Of a stretch of 64,000 nucleotides of DNA, positions 1-7,597 are shown in pieces. Position 1 is the stretch's first letter, and every line of letters begins with the position of its first letter. This DNA is from Bacillota bacterium. Lineage in GTDB: Bacteria; Bacillota; Sulfobacillia; JAJYWN01; JAJZPE01. Made by a program: the position numbers and the translations under genes. The stretch is from the NCBI GenBank assembly GCA_021787335.1, contig JAJYMC010000019.1:6894-70893 (forward strand), read 5' to 3'. The notes under the pieces were generated by a model that worked only from the letters and a program-made list of their open reading frames with translations, was not told the DNA's origin and did no database searches.

Positions 1-1
1 C

Positions 2-241
2 AAGGCTGCCCGGGCTGGCATACCCGTTGTACGGGTGGATCCTCGTAAGACCAGCCAGACCTGTTCCAGGTGCGGCCACGCGGAGCGGGCGAATCGGAGT
101 ACGCAAGCCCTATTCAGGTGCAAGCGATGTGGGTTTGAAATCCACGCCGATTTGCAGGCCGCTCGGAACATTGCCGTGAAGGCACAATCACTCGTATCAG
201 GCTACATGTCTGGTACGATGGGCCTCCTGACAAGGCCCTGA
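2..241 (+). CDS. tnpB: TnpB (IS200/IS605 family RNA-guided nuclease), C-terminal end only
   Basis: The frame is open from the window edge, so the gene begins outside. The visible 79 residues carry the TnpB C-terminal hallmark: the zinc finger (CSRCGH ... CKRCGF) followed by the RuvC-III segment IHADLQAARNIA, whose Asp is one of the catalytic acidic residues. TnpB proteins are RNA-guided DNA nucleases that help maintain IS200/IS605 elements. The usable part starts upstream of the internal ATG at 35, because the preceding residues (KAARAGIPVVRV) also fit the family. The gene is followed directly by a hairpin-rich right end at 242-338. Whether the full protein is intact cannot be judged here. 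Confidence 0.85.
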   Translation, partial: KAARAGIPVVRVDPRKTSQTCSRCGHAERANRSTQALFRCKRCGFEIHADLQAARNIAVKAQSLVSGYMSGTMGLLTRP

Positions 242-338
242 AGCCCGGCACCCTACTCCTTTCGGAGTAAATCCCGACCGGGCAACCTGGCAACTTCCCT
301 TCGGGAATCCCACCCCTTGAGGGGTGGGAGGATGTCAA
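242..338 (+). ncRNA. Right end of the IS200/IS605 element, omega-RNA-like hairpin tail
   Basis: Immediately after the tnpB stop there are several stems. GCCCGG (243-248) pairs with CCGGGC (278-283) and encloses TACTCC/GGAGTA (254-269). TTCCC/GGGAA lies at 295-307. A perfect 8-bp stem CCCACCCC-ttga-GGGGTGGG lies at 309-328, followed by AGGATGTCAA. IS605-type transposases recognise subterminal hairpins of this kind, and TnpB guide RNAs are made from this right-end region plus flanking sequence. The RNA call is inference; the hairpins are seen directly. The element at 52798-52947 ends the same way. Confidence 0.55.
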
Positions 339-768
339 TGCGCTAGGATTTCGTGCCGAGGTGGGAAATTCCTTCCGTGTTTGTCGAACGATGCCGCCGG
401 TTCGCCGGCGCCCCGCCGCTCTGCGCCGGGGCGCCTTTCTTTGAACGAGCTCGGCGGCCTCGGGGCGGCGCCCTGCGGCCACGACATCCAGTTGCATGCA
501 TTCCGGCCATCGCGCGCCGGCAACGGCTTCGCCCGCCGCGCGGGCGATGGCGCGGGGCCAAGAGACTGGGGCGCCCGGGCCCGGCGATGCCCGTGAGGGC
601 CCAGAAGTTAAGAGAGCGAGCGAGCCCGAGGACCAGGCGACGCCATCGACCCGCGCGAGCCCAGGCATCGTGGGCTTTGGCGCCGCCCCGAGGGCCGCGA
701 GCTCGTACAATCCTGATTCGGCCCGAGGGCAAGCCCGGCCCGGGCCGACCCGCCCCCCGCCCGCTCCC
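339..768. other. No convincing gene; GC-rich intergenic stretch
   Basis: Open frames occur on both strands here, but none shows a ribosome site, a recognisable domain or a natural protein composition. They are arginine/proline-rich frames typical of chance openings in GC-rich DNA. The only structured item is a terminator-like hairpin at 407-442. Confidence 0.5.
407..442 (+). terminator. Possible rho-independent terminator
   Basis: GGCGCCCC (407-414) and GGGGCGCC (428-435) form a perfect 8-bp stem with a 13-nt loop, followed by TTTCTTT. It could end transcription leaving the TnpB element. Confidence 0.35.
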
Positions 769-2643
769 TCACACCCGCGCCATCGACCGGGCGTCGGTCA
801 TGCGCTTCTGGCGCTCTTCGCGGACGATCTTGACCATCGTCTCCTTCTCGAGTTCGTCCACCACGTAGAGCGTCCCGCGCGCCGCCTCGACCAGCTCCTG
901 CAGGTGTCGCCGGTTGGGCTCCAGGCCGATGCAGGCGAACTGGATGCGGGTCTGGCCCACCATGCGGGCCGCCTCGAGGGCGTCGGCCATCGGGTCAATG
1001 GTCCACTTCGGGATGGTCGGGATGCCGTCGGTGATGAGGACCATCAGCGGGTTGCGCACGCGGGCCTGCAGCATGTAGTCCCGGGCACCGATGAGTCCGT
1101 GGGCCAAGGGGGTCAGGCCGAGCGGCTGGATCCGCGCCAGGCTGGCCTGGGCGTCGCCGAAGTTGCGGGTGAAGGGCACCCAGAGCTGGCTTTCGCGCTC
1201 CTGGAAGACGATCACGGCCACCCGGTCGCGGGTCGACAGGAGCAGGTGGGCGGCCAGGAAACGCGCGGCCCGCAGGCGTTTTCCGGCCATGCTGGCGCTG
1301 GCGTCGATGAGCAGGCAGAGGTCGATGGGCAGGTAGCGGACTCGCTCGATGAGGTGGATGTCCTCGCGTTCGACGGCGAAGCGCCCCCCAGGACCCTGCC
1401 CCAGGCTGCGTTTGGCCGCGGCGACAACGGTCGCGGGGATGCAGATGTCATTGAGCCAAGCGTCGCGGGCCGCTGGGACGATGTTGAAGATCCGCCCCGA
1501 CCCCTGGCGGACCGGGTGGCTGCGGTCATACGAGGTCTTCCGGACGGGCTGCGCGGCCAGAGGCCGGCGCCGAACCGACTGGCGCAGGCGCAGTTCGATC
1601 TCGCGGAAGCGGACCTTCAGATAACGCTGCAGGCGCTCGCCCTCGCCGGTGAGCTTCAACCCGCCCGGCCCTTCGCTGACGAGGTTCTGCCGTTTCAGCT
1701 TCCGCACCAGACCGGAGCCGTTCTCCCAGCGGTCGAGGCGCATGGCCAGGTCCTGCCACTCGCGCTGTTCGGCGATGGCCTCGAGCACAGACCGAAGCTC
1801 CTCCACCGTCCCGAAGTCCTCGGTCAGCTCGGCGACCTGCCGCAGGCGGTTCTCGCCGTCCTCGTCGGGGTCGCCGATGGACGCGGCCTCCGGCCCAACG
1901 GCCCCGCCCTCGCGGGTCATCCGGGCGGCTTCCCCCGCCCCTCCTTGCTTCGGCTCCCTGATGAAGGAATCGGTATAGTCCGAGTAGGCCGACAGGTCGA
2001 CCTCGCCCCCGCCCGCCCCGCGCTCGTGGACGATGGCCTCGATCTTGCGGATTTGCCGGCCGGCGTCGGCGACGGCGCCCTCGACCGCCGCGACCAGATA
2101 GAAGACCAGCGGCAGATGCCGGGACTCGAGCAGCACGGCCAGGTGGACGTGGGTCAGATGGGCCTCGCGCAACGACTCCTTCTGGCCGTAGGCCAGGAGA
2201 CCGGTGGCCCGCCCGCCCCCGGTGGCCGTCTGGACGTCGAGGCGGTCGCCGAGCCGCCCGGCCGTCGGGGTGCGGACCGACCCGGCCAGCGCGTCCAGGC
2301 CGGCCGGCCCGAAGTCTTGAAGGTAGGCCTCGACCGCCCGCAGAACGGCGCGGGCCACGGCGCGGTGGTCGACCGGCGCCACCTCGTGGAAGACGTCCAG
2401 GTGGAGGATTTCGTCCGTGAGCCGCCGGCCATAGAAGACGCGACCGGCGTCGGCGTCGATGACCACCCGGACCTCGGTCGGGCGCGCCGGCGTGACGACA
2501 TGGACACGCCGACTGAGGACGGCCGTCTCGCCCAGGCGCACGCCGTGCCCGCAGGTCAGCTCCGCGCCGACCATCAAAGCGGCCCGCTCCCACTCTTTAC
2601 GGCGGACGCGGGCCTCAGGCAGATATCGGACTTTCAGAGCCAT
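769..2643 (-). CDS. VWA-domain protein (BchD/ChlD- or CoxE-like), partner of an AAA+ ATPase
   Basis: 624 residues. The C-terminal third is a von Willebrand factor A domain with a complete-looking MIDAS start, LLIDASASM (D-x-S-x-S), then a Thr in LGLTPLAHGL and an Asp in LITDGIPTIP. The N-terminal two thirds are not recognisable. The gene lies 26 bp downstream of an AAA+ ATPase gene of the MoxR/magnesium-chelatase type and is probably co-translated with it, since its own ribosome site is poor. Such pairs usually act as metal-insertion or protein-remodelling machines, the VWA protein binding the client. No chelatase pathway gene is nearby, so the substrate is unknown. Confidence 0.75.
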   Translation of the reverse strand: MALKVRYLPEARVRRKEWERAALMVGAELTCGHGVRLGETAVLSRRVHVVTPARPTEVRVVIDADAGRVFYGRRLTDEILHLDVFHEVAPVDHRAVARAVLRAVEAYLQDFGPAGLDALAGSVRTPTAGRLGDRLDVQTATGGGRATGLLAYGQKESLREAHLTHVHLAVLLESRHLPLVFYLVAAVEGAVADAGRQIRKIEAIVHERGAGGGEVDLSAYSDYTDSFIREPKQGGAGEAARMTREGGAVGPEAASIGDPDEDGENRLRQVAELTEDFGTVEELRSVLEAIAEQREWQDLAMRLDRWENGSGLVRKLKRQNLVSEGPGGLKLTGEGERLQRYLKVRFREIELRLRQSVRRRPLAAQPVRKTSYDRSHPVRQGSGRIFNIVPAARDAWLNDICIPATVVAAAKRSLGQGPGGRFAVEREDIHLIERVRYLPIDLCLLIDASASMAGKRLRAARFLAAHLLLSTRDRVAVIVFQERESQLWVPFTRNFGDAQASLARIQPLGLTPLAHGLIGARDYMLQARVRNPLMVLITDGIPTIPKWTIDPMADALEAARMVGQTRIQFACIGLEPNRRHLQELVEAARGTLYVVDELEKETMVKIVREERQKRMTDARSMARV

Positions 2644-2669
2644 GCTCTAGCCACCCGTCTTTCGCGGAC

Positions 2670-4280
2670 TCAAAGCCATTTCTTCCGCCAGGGCTCGCCG
2701 CCGACGATATCCCGCGAAGGCAGCTCCACCAGCGGCCGGGCGGGAATAGGCGAGGCCATCGGGGTCCCCCCGCCGTCCACTCCACCCGCGCCGCCGGCCA
2801 GCGGGTCGCCGGCCGCGGCGCTGCCCGCCTGCTCGCCCTGCCCGGCGCCCGTCGTCGAACGTCCGCCGCGCACCGGTGAGCCGCCGCCTGCCGCCTGGCG
2901 GTCGGTGCGCCGGTCGGAGGCGTCGACCGGGGTTTGCCCTTCCCCCGTCGCACCGCCCGCGTTGGCCAGCCGTTCCCGCCACTTGGCGAAGAGCTTGTGC
3001 CACTGGATGCCCCAGTCGGTCCGCTCGGTCTTCGGCTCCGGACCCGTCCCCTGGTTCTCGGCCTTGGCCACGGGCTGATCCGCCGCGGGATCCGCCGCGG
3101 GGTCGGCCGCGAGAACGTCGGCCGCGTCCCCACCGTCCGCACCGCGGTCGGCCGGAGCCCGCTGGGCCGCGGCGTTGGCCATCGCCGCCGCATAGGCCGC
3201 CGTGGCTTGAGCGGCGGCCACGGCCCCCGAGGCCATCCTGGCCTCGCGGCCCGCCGCCCGCTCCTCCAGGTACTCGATGGTCTGGCCGAGGGTCGAGAGG
3301 TCGACCCGGTGCTGCAGGACCATCTGGGCCACGGCCGTCAGGTCGGCCGAGGTGGCTTCGTTACGCCCATCGAGGATGGCCGACACGCAGGCCGCCAGGC
3401 CCAGGGCCTCGACGGCACGGAGGCTCTCCAGCCCGAAGTTGACGTACAGGTCGGCGATGACCTGCTTCACACCCTCCGTCAGGACCGCGGGGGGCGCGAC
3501 TATCTTCTCCTCCAGACGTTGCCGCGTCGACGCGGACTCGCCGTCGGCGGCCGCCGGCGCCGGCTCGGCCGGGGTCAGGATGTCGCGGACGACCGTCGCC
3601 CTGGCCGGGCGGGCCATGTTCACGACCAGGTCGAAGCGGTCGGAGAGCTGACGCCGGATGTTCTCCAGCGGACCCGGGTCCTCGTCCGGGTTCGAGGCCG
3701 CCCAGACCGAGGCGACGACGGGCATCTCCACTGTCGGCAACCCGGTCTCTTCGATCTGCATGCGCCCCGGCTTGGTCCCCATCACGTCGAGGAGGATGTC
3801 GGCCAGCTCCGGGGAGGTGTCGGCGAGCCGGTTGATCTCGTCGACGAGGATGATGCCCCGGTGGGCCCGGGGAATGGTCCCCGGGAGCATCGCCGCCAGC
3901 GGGTTCTCGCGATCGGTGATCCGGGCCAGGTCGATGGAGCCGGCCACGGTCCCGACCTTGGCCGAGTGGGAGATCTCGCAGAAGGGCATGTCGACGGTCT
4001 CCACGCCGATGGCCGCGAGTTGCTCCGCCGACAGCCCGCGGTGCTCCGGGCAGTGCGGCCGCGCCGGGTCGCAGTTGTAGAGGCAACCCTTGACCCGGAC
4101 TATCTTCGGCAGGATGGCCCTGGCGCTGCGGAGGATGGTCGTCTTGCCGGTCCCGCGCAGCCCCTCGGCATGCAGGTGGAGCGGTACGCCGCGCCCCGTC
4201 GAGACCAGCGACAGTTCGATGGCCTTGAACAACGAGGCGTTGCCGGGGTGGCGGATCAACTGCGAATACGATCTCATCAC
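2670..4280 (-). CDS. AAA+ ATPase, MoxR / magnesium-chelatase ChlI-like
   Basis: 536 residues, GTG start (an ATG follows at once) with GGAGGGGGA just upstream. Walker A is GLRGTGKTT near residue 40 and Walker B is GIILVDEIN near 145; ASNPDE and RRQLSDRFDL fit sensor and arginine-finger regions of the ChlI/MoxR clade. An unusual cysteine-containing insert (CLYNCDPARPHC) lies between Walker A and B and could bind a metal. The C-terminal 150 residues are Ala/Pro/Gly-rich and probably disordered. The next gene codes for its likely VWA partner. Function in the cell is not known. Confidence 0.8.
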   Translation of the reverse strand: MMRSYSQLIRHPGNASLFKAIELSLVSTGRGVPLHLHAEGLRGTGKTTILRSARAILPKIVRVKGCLYNCDPARPHCPEHRGLSAEQLAAIGVETVDMPFCEISHSAKVGTVAGSIDLARITDRENPLAAMLPGTIPRAHRGIILVDEINRLADTSPELADILLDVMGTKPGRMQIEETGLPTVEMPVVASVWAASNPDEDPGPLENIRRQLSDRFDLVVNMARPARATVVRDILTPAEPAPAAADGESASTRQRLEEKIVAPPAVLTEGVKQVIADLYVNFGLESLRAVEALGLAACVSAILDGRNEATSADLTAVAQMVLQHRVDLSTLGQTIEYLEERAAGREARMASGAVAAAQATAAYAAAMANAAAQRAPADRGADGGDAADVLAADPAADPAADQPVAKAENQGTGPEPKTERTDWGIQWHKLFAKWRERLANAGGATGEGQTPVDASDRRTDRQAAGGGSPVRGGRSTTGAGQGEQAGSAAAGDPLAGGAGGVDGGGTPMASPIPARPLVELPSRDIVGGEPWRKKWL

Positions 4281-4391
4281 GGACTCCCCCTCCGGGTCTT
4301 TCTATCGGCTAGTGTTTCCACCTCGCCCAACGGCAATGCCCGCGGAACATCTTCCCGGTCCCCATAATTGGCAGGTTAAGCTGGGGTTTGA

Positions 4392-5099
4392 TTACAGTGG
4401 AGGCGGCGGCGTAGCGGCCCTGGAAGAATCCACCACCGCCACCCGACCCATCAGGCCGTCGATGGCCCGCCGCGAGATGCGCACGGCCATGATCATGACG
4501 AAGACGCCGATGATGAAGCCGGCCGCCGGGTCCAGCCAGCGCAGGCCCAACCTGGCCCCGACGACGCTGAGGAGCGTGATCCCCGTCTTGAGGGCGCAGG
4601 TACGGTGTTCGGCCGCGGCCGCCGCCAGGGCCGGGTTGCCCTCGCGGGCGGCGAGCCAGGACTGGTAACGGTATATGCCTTCCTTGAGGACGATGGCGAC
4701 GCCGCCCACATAGAGAGCGAGGAGACCGGGCTCGGTCGGGCCGCTGGACCAGACCGCCACCACCGAATCGATGCCTATCTCCAGCCCGGCGACGGCCAGG
4801 ACGACCCCGACGATGAGGGCCGCCACCTCTTCAGCCTTGGCGTGACCATGCGGGTGGTCGGCGTCGGGCGGACGGCGGCCGACGCGGATGCCGATGCTCA
4901 CGGCCAAGGCCGCGGCGGCGTCGCCGGCCGAGTGGAGGCCGTCGGCGAGCATCGCCTGGCTCGGCGCGAGCAGGCCGGCGGCGACCTTGGCCGCCGCCAG
5001 GACGACGTTGAGGCCGAAACCGAGCCAGGCCGCCAGCATCACGGCCCCGCCGGCCCGGCCGAGGTCCGAATAGGAGACGCCGCCGTCGTCGTGGATCAC
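4392..5099 (-). CDS. Cation diffusion facilitator-type transporter, short form
   Basis: 235 residues with a GTG start at 5099 behind GGGGGGCGGGG. It has the CDF membrane-domain pattern: ADGLHSAGDA in helix 2, then HPHGHAKAEEVAAL in the following loop, and further hydrophobic helices. CDF proteins exchange protons for Zn, Fe, Mn or Co. Two oddities stand out. The usual second metal-binding H/D-x3-D pair in helix 5 reads EHRTCA, so the final Asp is Ala. The cytoplasmic C-terminal metal-sensing domain (about 80 residues) is missing, the protein ending in PPPPL. It sits 11 bp after the 154-residue membrane protein gene. Substrate is not predictable. Confidence 0.75.
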   Translation of the reverse strand: MIHDDGGVSYSDLGRAGGAVMLAAWLGFGLNVVLAAAKVAAGLLAPSQAMLADGLHSAGDAAAALAVSIGIRVGRRPPDADHPHGHAKAEEVAALIVGVVLAVAGLEIGIDSVVAVWSSGPTEPGLLALYVGGVAIVLKEGIYRYQSWLAAREGNPALAAAAAEHRTCALKTGITLLSVVGARLGLRWLDPAAGFIIGVFVMIMAVRISRRAIDGLMGRVAVVDSSRAATPPPPL

Positions 5100-5110
5100 G
5101 CCCCGCCCCC

Positions 5111-5575
5111 CTATCCGATGAAGACGCCCTTGAGCAAGACCACCGTCGCCGCGGCGACGAGGGCGAACTTGAAGGCCCGCCCGGCGATGAGGTACATCAG
5201 GACCCGCCCGCCACGGGAGAGCCTGGCGACGCCCACCGCGCCGCCGAGCGCCCGCCACAGGCCGATGCCGAACAATGGACCGACGAGCAGGCCGGCCACG
5301 AAGAGGGTCCCGAGACCGCCGGCCATCGAGTCGAAGAGCCTCCGCCAGTCGCCGCCATAGAGACGCCTGGCGATGCCCATCAAGATGGCCTCGCCCGCCA
5401 GGCCGACGACCGCCAGACCGATGGCGACCGAGGCTGGGTTCCGGGCCGCCGGCGCGAAATTGGAGCCCAAAACAAAGAGCGAGCCGGCCGAAACCAGTAA
5501 GGCCGGCCCGAGCCAACCGGGCCACACGGCTGTCGCCAGCCCGAACAGGGTGAGGATGACCACGACGAGCTTCAT
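5111..5575 (-). CDS. Hypothetical integral membrane protein
   Basis: 154 residues starting with ATG at 5575, with four to five hydrophobic segments and glycine-rich turns (VWPGWLGP near residue 20). I do not recognise the family with confidence; a distant likeness to DUF456-type small membrane proteins is possible. It is the first gene of a two-gene set with the CDF-type transporter and is divergent from the iron permease gene at 5754. Its own ribosome site is weak. No catalytic motif is visible. Confidence 0.6.
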   Translation of the reverse strand: MKLVVVILTLFGLATAVWPGWLGPALLVSAGSLFVLGSNFAPAARNPASVAIGLAVVGLAGEAILMGIARRLYGGDWRRLFDSMAGGLGTLFVAGLLVGPLFGIGLWRALGGAVGVARLSRGGRVLMYLIAGRAFKFALVAAATVVLLKGVFIG

Positions 5576-5686
5576 CTCGATTTAGGGTTTGAAGAGGTCA
5601 CCCCGGATATGCAGAGAAAGGCCGTCCGAGCGGGCAAAAAACGGCCACAGATTTCGGTTAAACGGGTCGAGCCGCCAAATTGGGAG

Positions 5687-5715
5687 TTGCTTTTACACAG
5701 CAAATGCTTTAGAAT
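5687..5715 (+). promoter_or_regulatory. Sigma-A type promoter of the FTR1 gene
   Basis: TTGCTT (5687-5692) and TAGAAT (5710-5715) are 17 bp apart. A Fur-like palindrome lies just downstream over the expected start point. Confidence 0.65.
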
Positions 5716-5720
5716 CTAAC

Positions 5721-5735
5721 TGAGAAATATTCTCA
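5721..5735 (+). promoter_or_regulatory. Fur-type operator
   Basis: TGAGAAATATTCTCA fits the 7-1-7 Fur box (TGATAATNATTATCA) with changes at only a few positions and has TGAGAA/TTCTCA arms. It covers about +1 to +15 of the promoter and ends just before the AAAGGAGG ribosome site (5738-5745). Iron-dependent repression of the permease is inferred. Confidence 0.6.
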
Positions 5736-5753
5736 TTAAAGGAGGCTTAACCA

Positions 5754-6575
5754 ATGCTGGGAGCTTTCGTCATCGCCCTGAGGGAGTCGCTCGAAGCGGC
5801 TCTCGTCATCGGGATCATTCTGGGCTACCTATCCAAGGTCGGACGCCCTCGTCTGGCCGGATCGGTCTGGGCCGGAGCGATCGCCGCCGTGGCGGCCAGC
5901 GCCATCACCGGCTACCTGTTCCAGCGGTTCACCGGCGGCTTCGACGGCCGGGCCGAGCAGATCTTCGAAGGCCTGGTCATGTCGGGCGCGGCGGTCATCC
6001 TCACCTTCATGGTCGTTTGGCTGCAAAAGCAGGGTCGCGCGATGAAGACCGAACTGGAATCGCGCGTCGGCGGAGCCTTGGGTTCCGACCCTGCCCTCAG
6101 CCTTGCCGGGCTGGCTTTTCTGACCGTCCTCCGAGAGGGGGTCGAGATGGTCCTCTTTCTCAAGGCCGCCCTGGTCTCGTCGAGCGGACGGGGAGTCTTC
6201 GTGGGCGGTCTGGCCGGCATCGGCGCCGCGGCTATCCTGGCCTGGCTGCTGTTCCGGACCGCGGTGCGGCTTGACCTGCGCAAGTTCTTCGCCGTCACCG
6301 GCGCCCTCTTGGTTCTCTTCGCCGCCGGCCTGGTGGCCAGGGGGCTTCACGAGTTTCAGGAGGCCGGCCTCGTGCCCGCCCTCATCGAGCATCTCTGGGA
6401 CAGCGGCCGCTGGCTGAGCGAAGAAGGGACGGCCGGGGCCCTCCTCGAATCCCTCTTCGGTTACAGCGCCAGTCCGTCGCTGCTGCAGGTCCTGGGCTGG
6501 TTGACCTATCTGCTGGTCTTCGGGGCTCGGTACGTCCACGGCTTGCGTGGCGCCGGTGACCAGTCTTCTACCTAG
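5754..6575 (+). CDS. FTR1-family high-affinity iron permease
   Basis: 273 residues with seven or so hydrophobic segments. The two signature motifs of FTR1/EfeU permeases are visible: RESLE at residues 10-14 and REGVE at 127-131; their acidic residues bind and pass iron. The protein has only the membrane domain, without the extra periplasmic domain found in some bacterial FtrC/EfeU relatives. The ATG follows AAAGGAGG by about 8 bp. A sigma-A promoter and a Fur-like box lie upstream, in line with induction under iron starvation. No EfeO/EfeB-type partner is visible in the window. Confidence 0.9.
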   Translation: MLGAFVIALRESLEAALVIGIILGYLSKVGRPRLAGSVWAGAIAAVAASAITGYLFQRFTGGFDGRAEQIFEGLVMSGAAVILTFMVVWLQKQGRAMKTELESRVGGALGSDPALSLAGLAFLTVLREGVEMVLFLKAALVSSSGRGVFVGGLAGIGAAAILAWLLFRTAVRLDLRKFFAVTGALLVLFAAGLVARGLHEFQEAGLVPALIEHLWDSGRWLSEEGTAGALLESLFGYSASPSLLQVLGWLTYLLVFGARYVHGLRGAGDQSST

Positions 6576-6678
6576 CGACATCTTCCCGCCAAAATGGCTT
6601 GCCGACCGCCTGCTGGTCGTCTGCAACACCGTGTTGGCCCTTGCCACCATTCTTCTCTTGGTGAGATTACTGGCCTAA
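6556..6678 (+). CDS. Possible small membrane protein overlapping the FTR1 gene end
   Basis: A 40-residue frame starts with GTG inside the 3' end of the permease gene and stops 1 bp before the next gene. Its second half is a clean single hydrophobic helix (VLALATILLLVRLLA) ending in Arg. No ribosome site is clear, so translation would depend on coupling. It could equally be a chance frame. Confidence 0.25.
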   Translation: MTSLLPSDIFPPKWLADRLLVVCNTVLALATILLLVRLLA

Positions 6679-6679
6679 G

Positions 6680-7501
6680 GTGGTGTCTCAGGTGAACGAG
6701 GTCCTGTTGTGCTCGAAGCGGGACGGCGTCATGGTGGTGACCATGAACCGGCCCCAGGCCTACAATGCCCTGAACCTCTCCCTCACACAAGCGTTGATCG
6801 AAGCGTTTCAGACGGCGGCGGACGACCCGGGGGTGAGGGCCGTGGTGCTGACCGGGAGCGGCCCCGCCTTCTGCGCCGGGGGGGACATGAAAGAAGCCCG
6901 CGACCGAGTGGCCGCGGGGGCCATGCCCCTTTTCAGGGAATTGACGAAGTTCCTGCACCGGCTGGTGCCGGACATCAGGCTCCTGCCCAAGCCGGTCATC
7001 GCGGCGGTGAACGGGCCCGCCGCCGGCGCGGGCTTCAGCCTGGCCATGGCCTGCGACCTGCGGGTGATGAGCGCAAGCGGCTGGTTCAAGCAGGCCTACA
7101 CCAGCATCGGCCTGTGCCCTGACGGCGGTTGGTCTTTGACCGTACCCGCGGCCATCGGCCCGGCCCGCGCTGCGCAGCTGATTTTCTTGGACGAGCAGGT
7201 GTCGGCCCAGACGGCCCTGGAATGGGGCCTCGTGACCCGCATCGTGCCTCAGGAACAGGTCGTTGATGAGGCCTCAGCCATCGCCGGGCGGCTGGCCGAT
7301 GGGCCGCAGGCGTCCTTCGCCGAAGCCAAGAGGCTGCTCAACGCCAGCGCTTACCCCAGTCTCGAATCCCACCTGGAACTCGAAAGGCAGGCCCTGATGC
7401 GCTGCGCCGGGACGCCTGATTTCGCCGAAGGTGTCGCCGCTTTCGTCGAAAAGCGTAGCCCGCGCTTCGGCCGCGCCGGTACCGGGGAAACGCGGACGTA
7501 G
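6680..7501 (+). CDS. Enoyl-CoA hydratase/isomerase (crotonase) family protein
   Basis: 273 residues. The crotonase oxyanion-hole motifs are present: SGPAFCAGGDMKEA near residue 65 and NGPAAGAGFSLAMACDL near 112, followed by TSIGLCPDGGWS, the region of catalytic acids. Such enzymes hydrate or isomerise enoyl-CoA thioesters; the exact substrate is open. GTG codons at 6680, 6683 and 6692 are all possible starts because no strong ribosome site is visible. No other beta-oxidation gene lies next to it, but two acyl-CoA ligases occur at 44-48 kb. A shared terminator follows at 7537. Confidence 0.85.
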   Translation: MVSQVNEVLLCSKRDGVMVVTMNRPQAYNALNLSLTQALIEAFQTAADDPGVRAVVLTGSGPAFCAGGDMKEARDRVAAGAMPLFRELTKFLHRLVPDIRLLPKPVIAAVNGPAAGAGFSLAMACDLRVMSASGWFKQAYTSIGLCPDGGWSLTVPAAIGPARAAQLIFLDEQVSAQTALEWGLVTRIVPQEQVVDEASAIAGRLADGPQASFAEAKRLLNASAYPSLESHLELERQALMRCAGTPDFAEGVAAFVEKRSPRFGRAGTGETRT

Positions 7502-7536
7502 GAACCTGCGCACTGAACCAGCCATGAAAGACATGA

Positions 7537-7570
7537 AGAGAGCGGCGGCCAACGGCCCCCGCTCTCTTTC
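7537..7570. terminator. Bidirectional terminator between convergent genes
   Basis: AGAGAGCGG (7537-7545) pairs perfectly with CCGCTCTCT (7559-7567), followed by TTTC. It separates the enoyl-CoA hydratase gene from the convergent MFS gene. Confidence 0.7.
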
Positions 7571-7597
7571 CATCTTCGTCGGTGCGGACCGGATTCG

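Noticed and set aside
496-3078. An 860-codon plus-strand frame across the VWA/AAA+ genes.
   Set aside because: The minus-strand genes have clear Walker and MIDAS motifs; the plus frame has none and no ribosome site.
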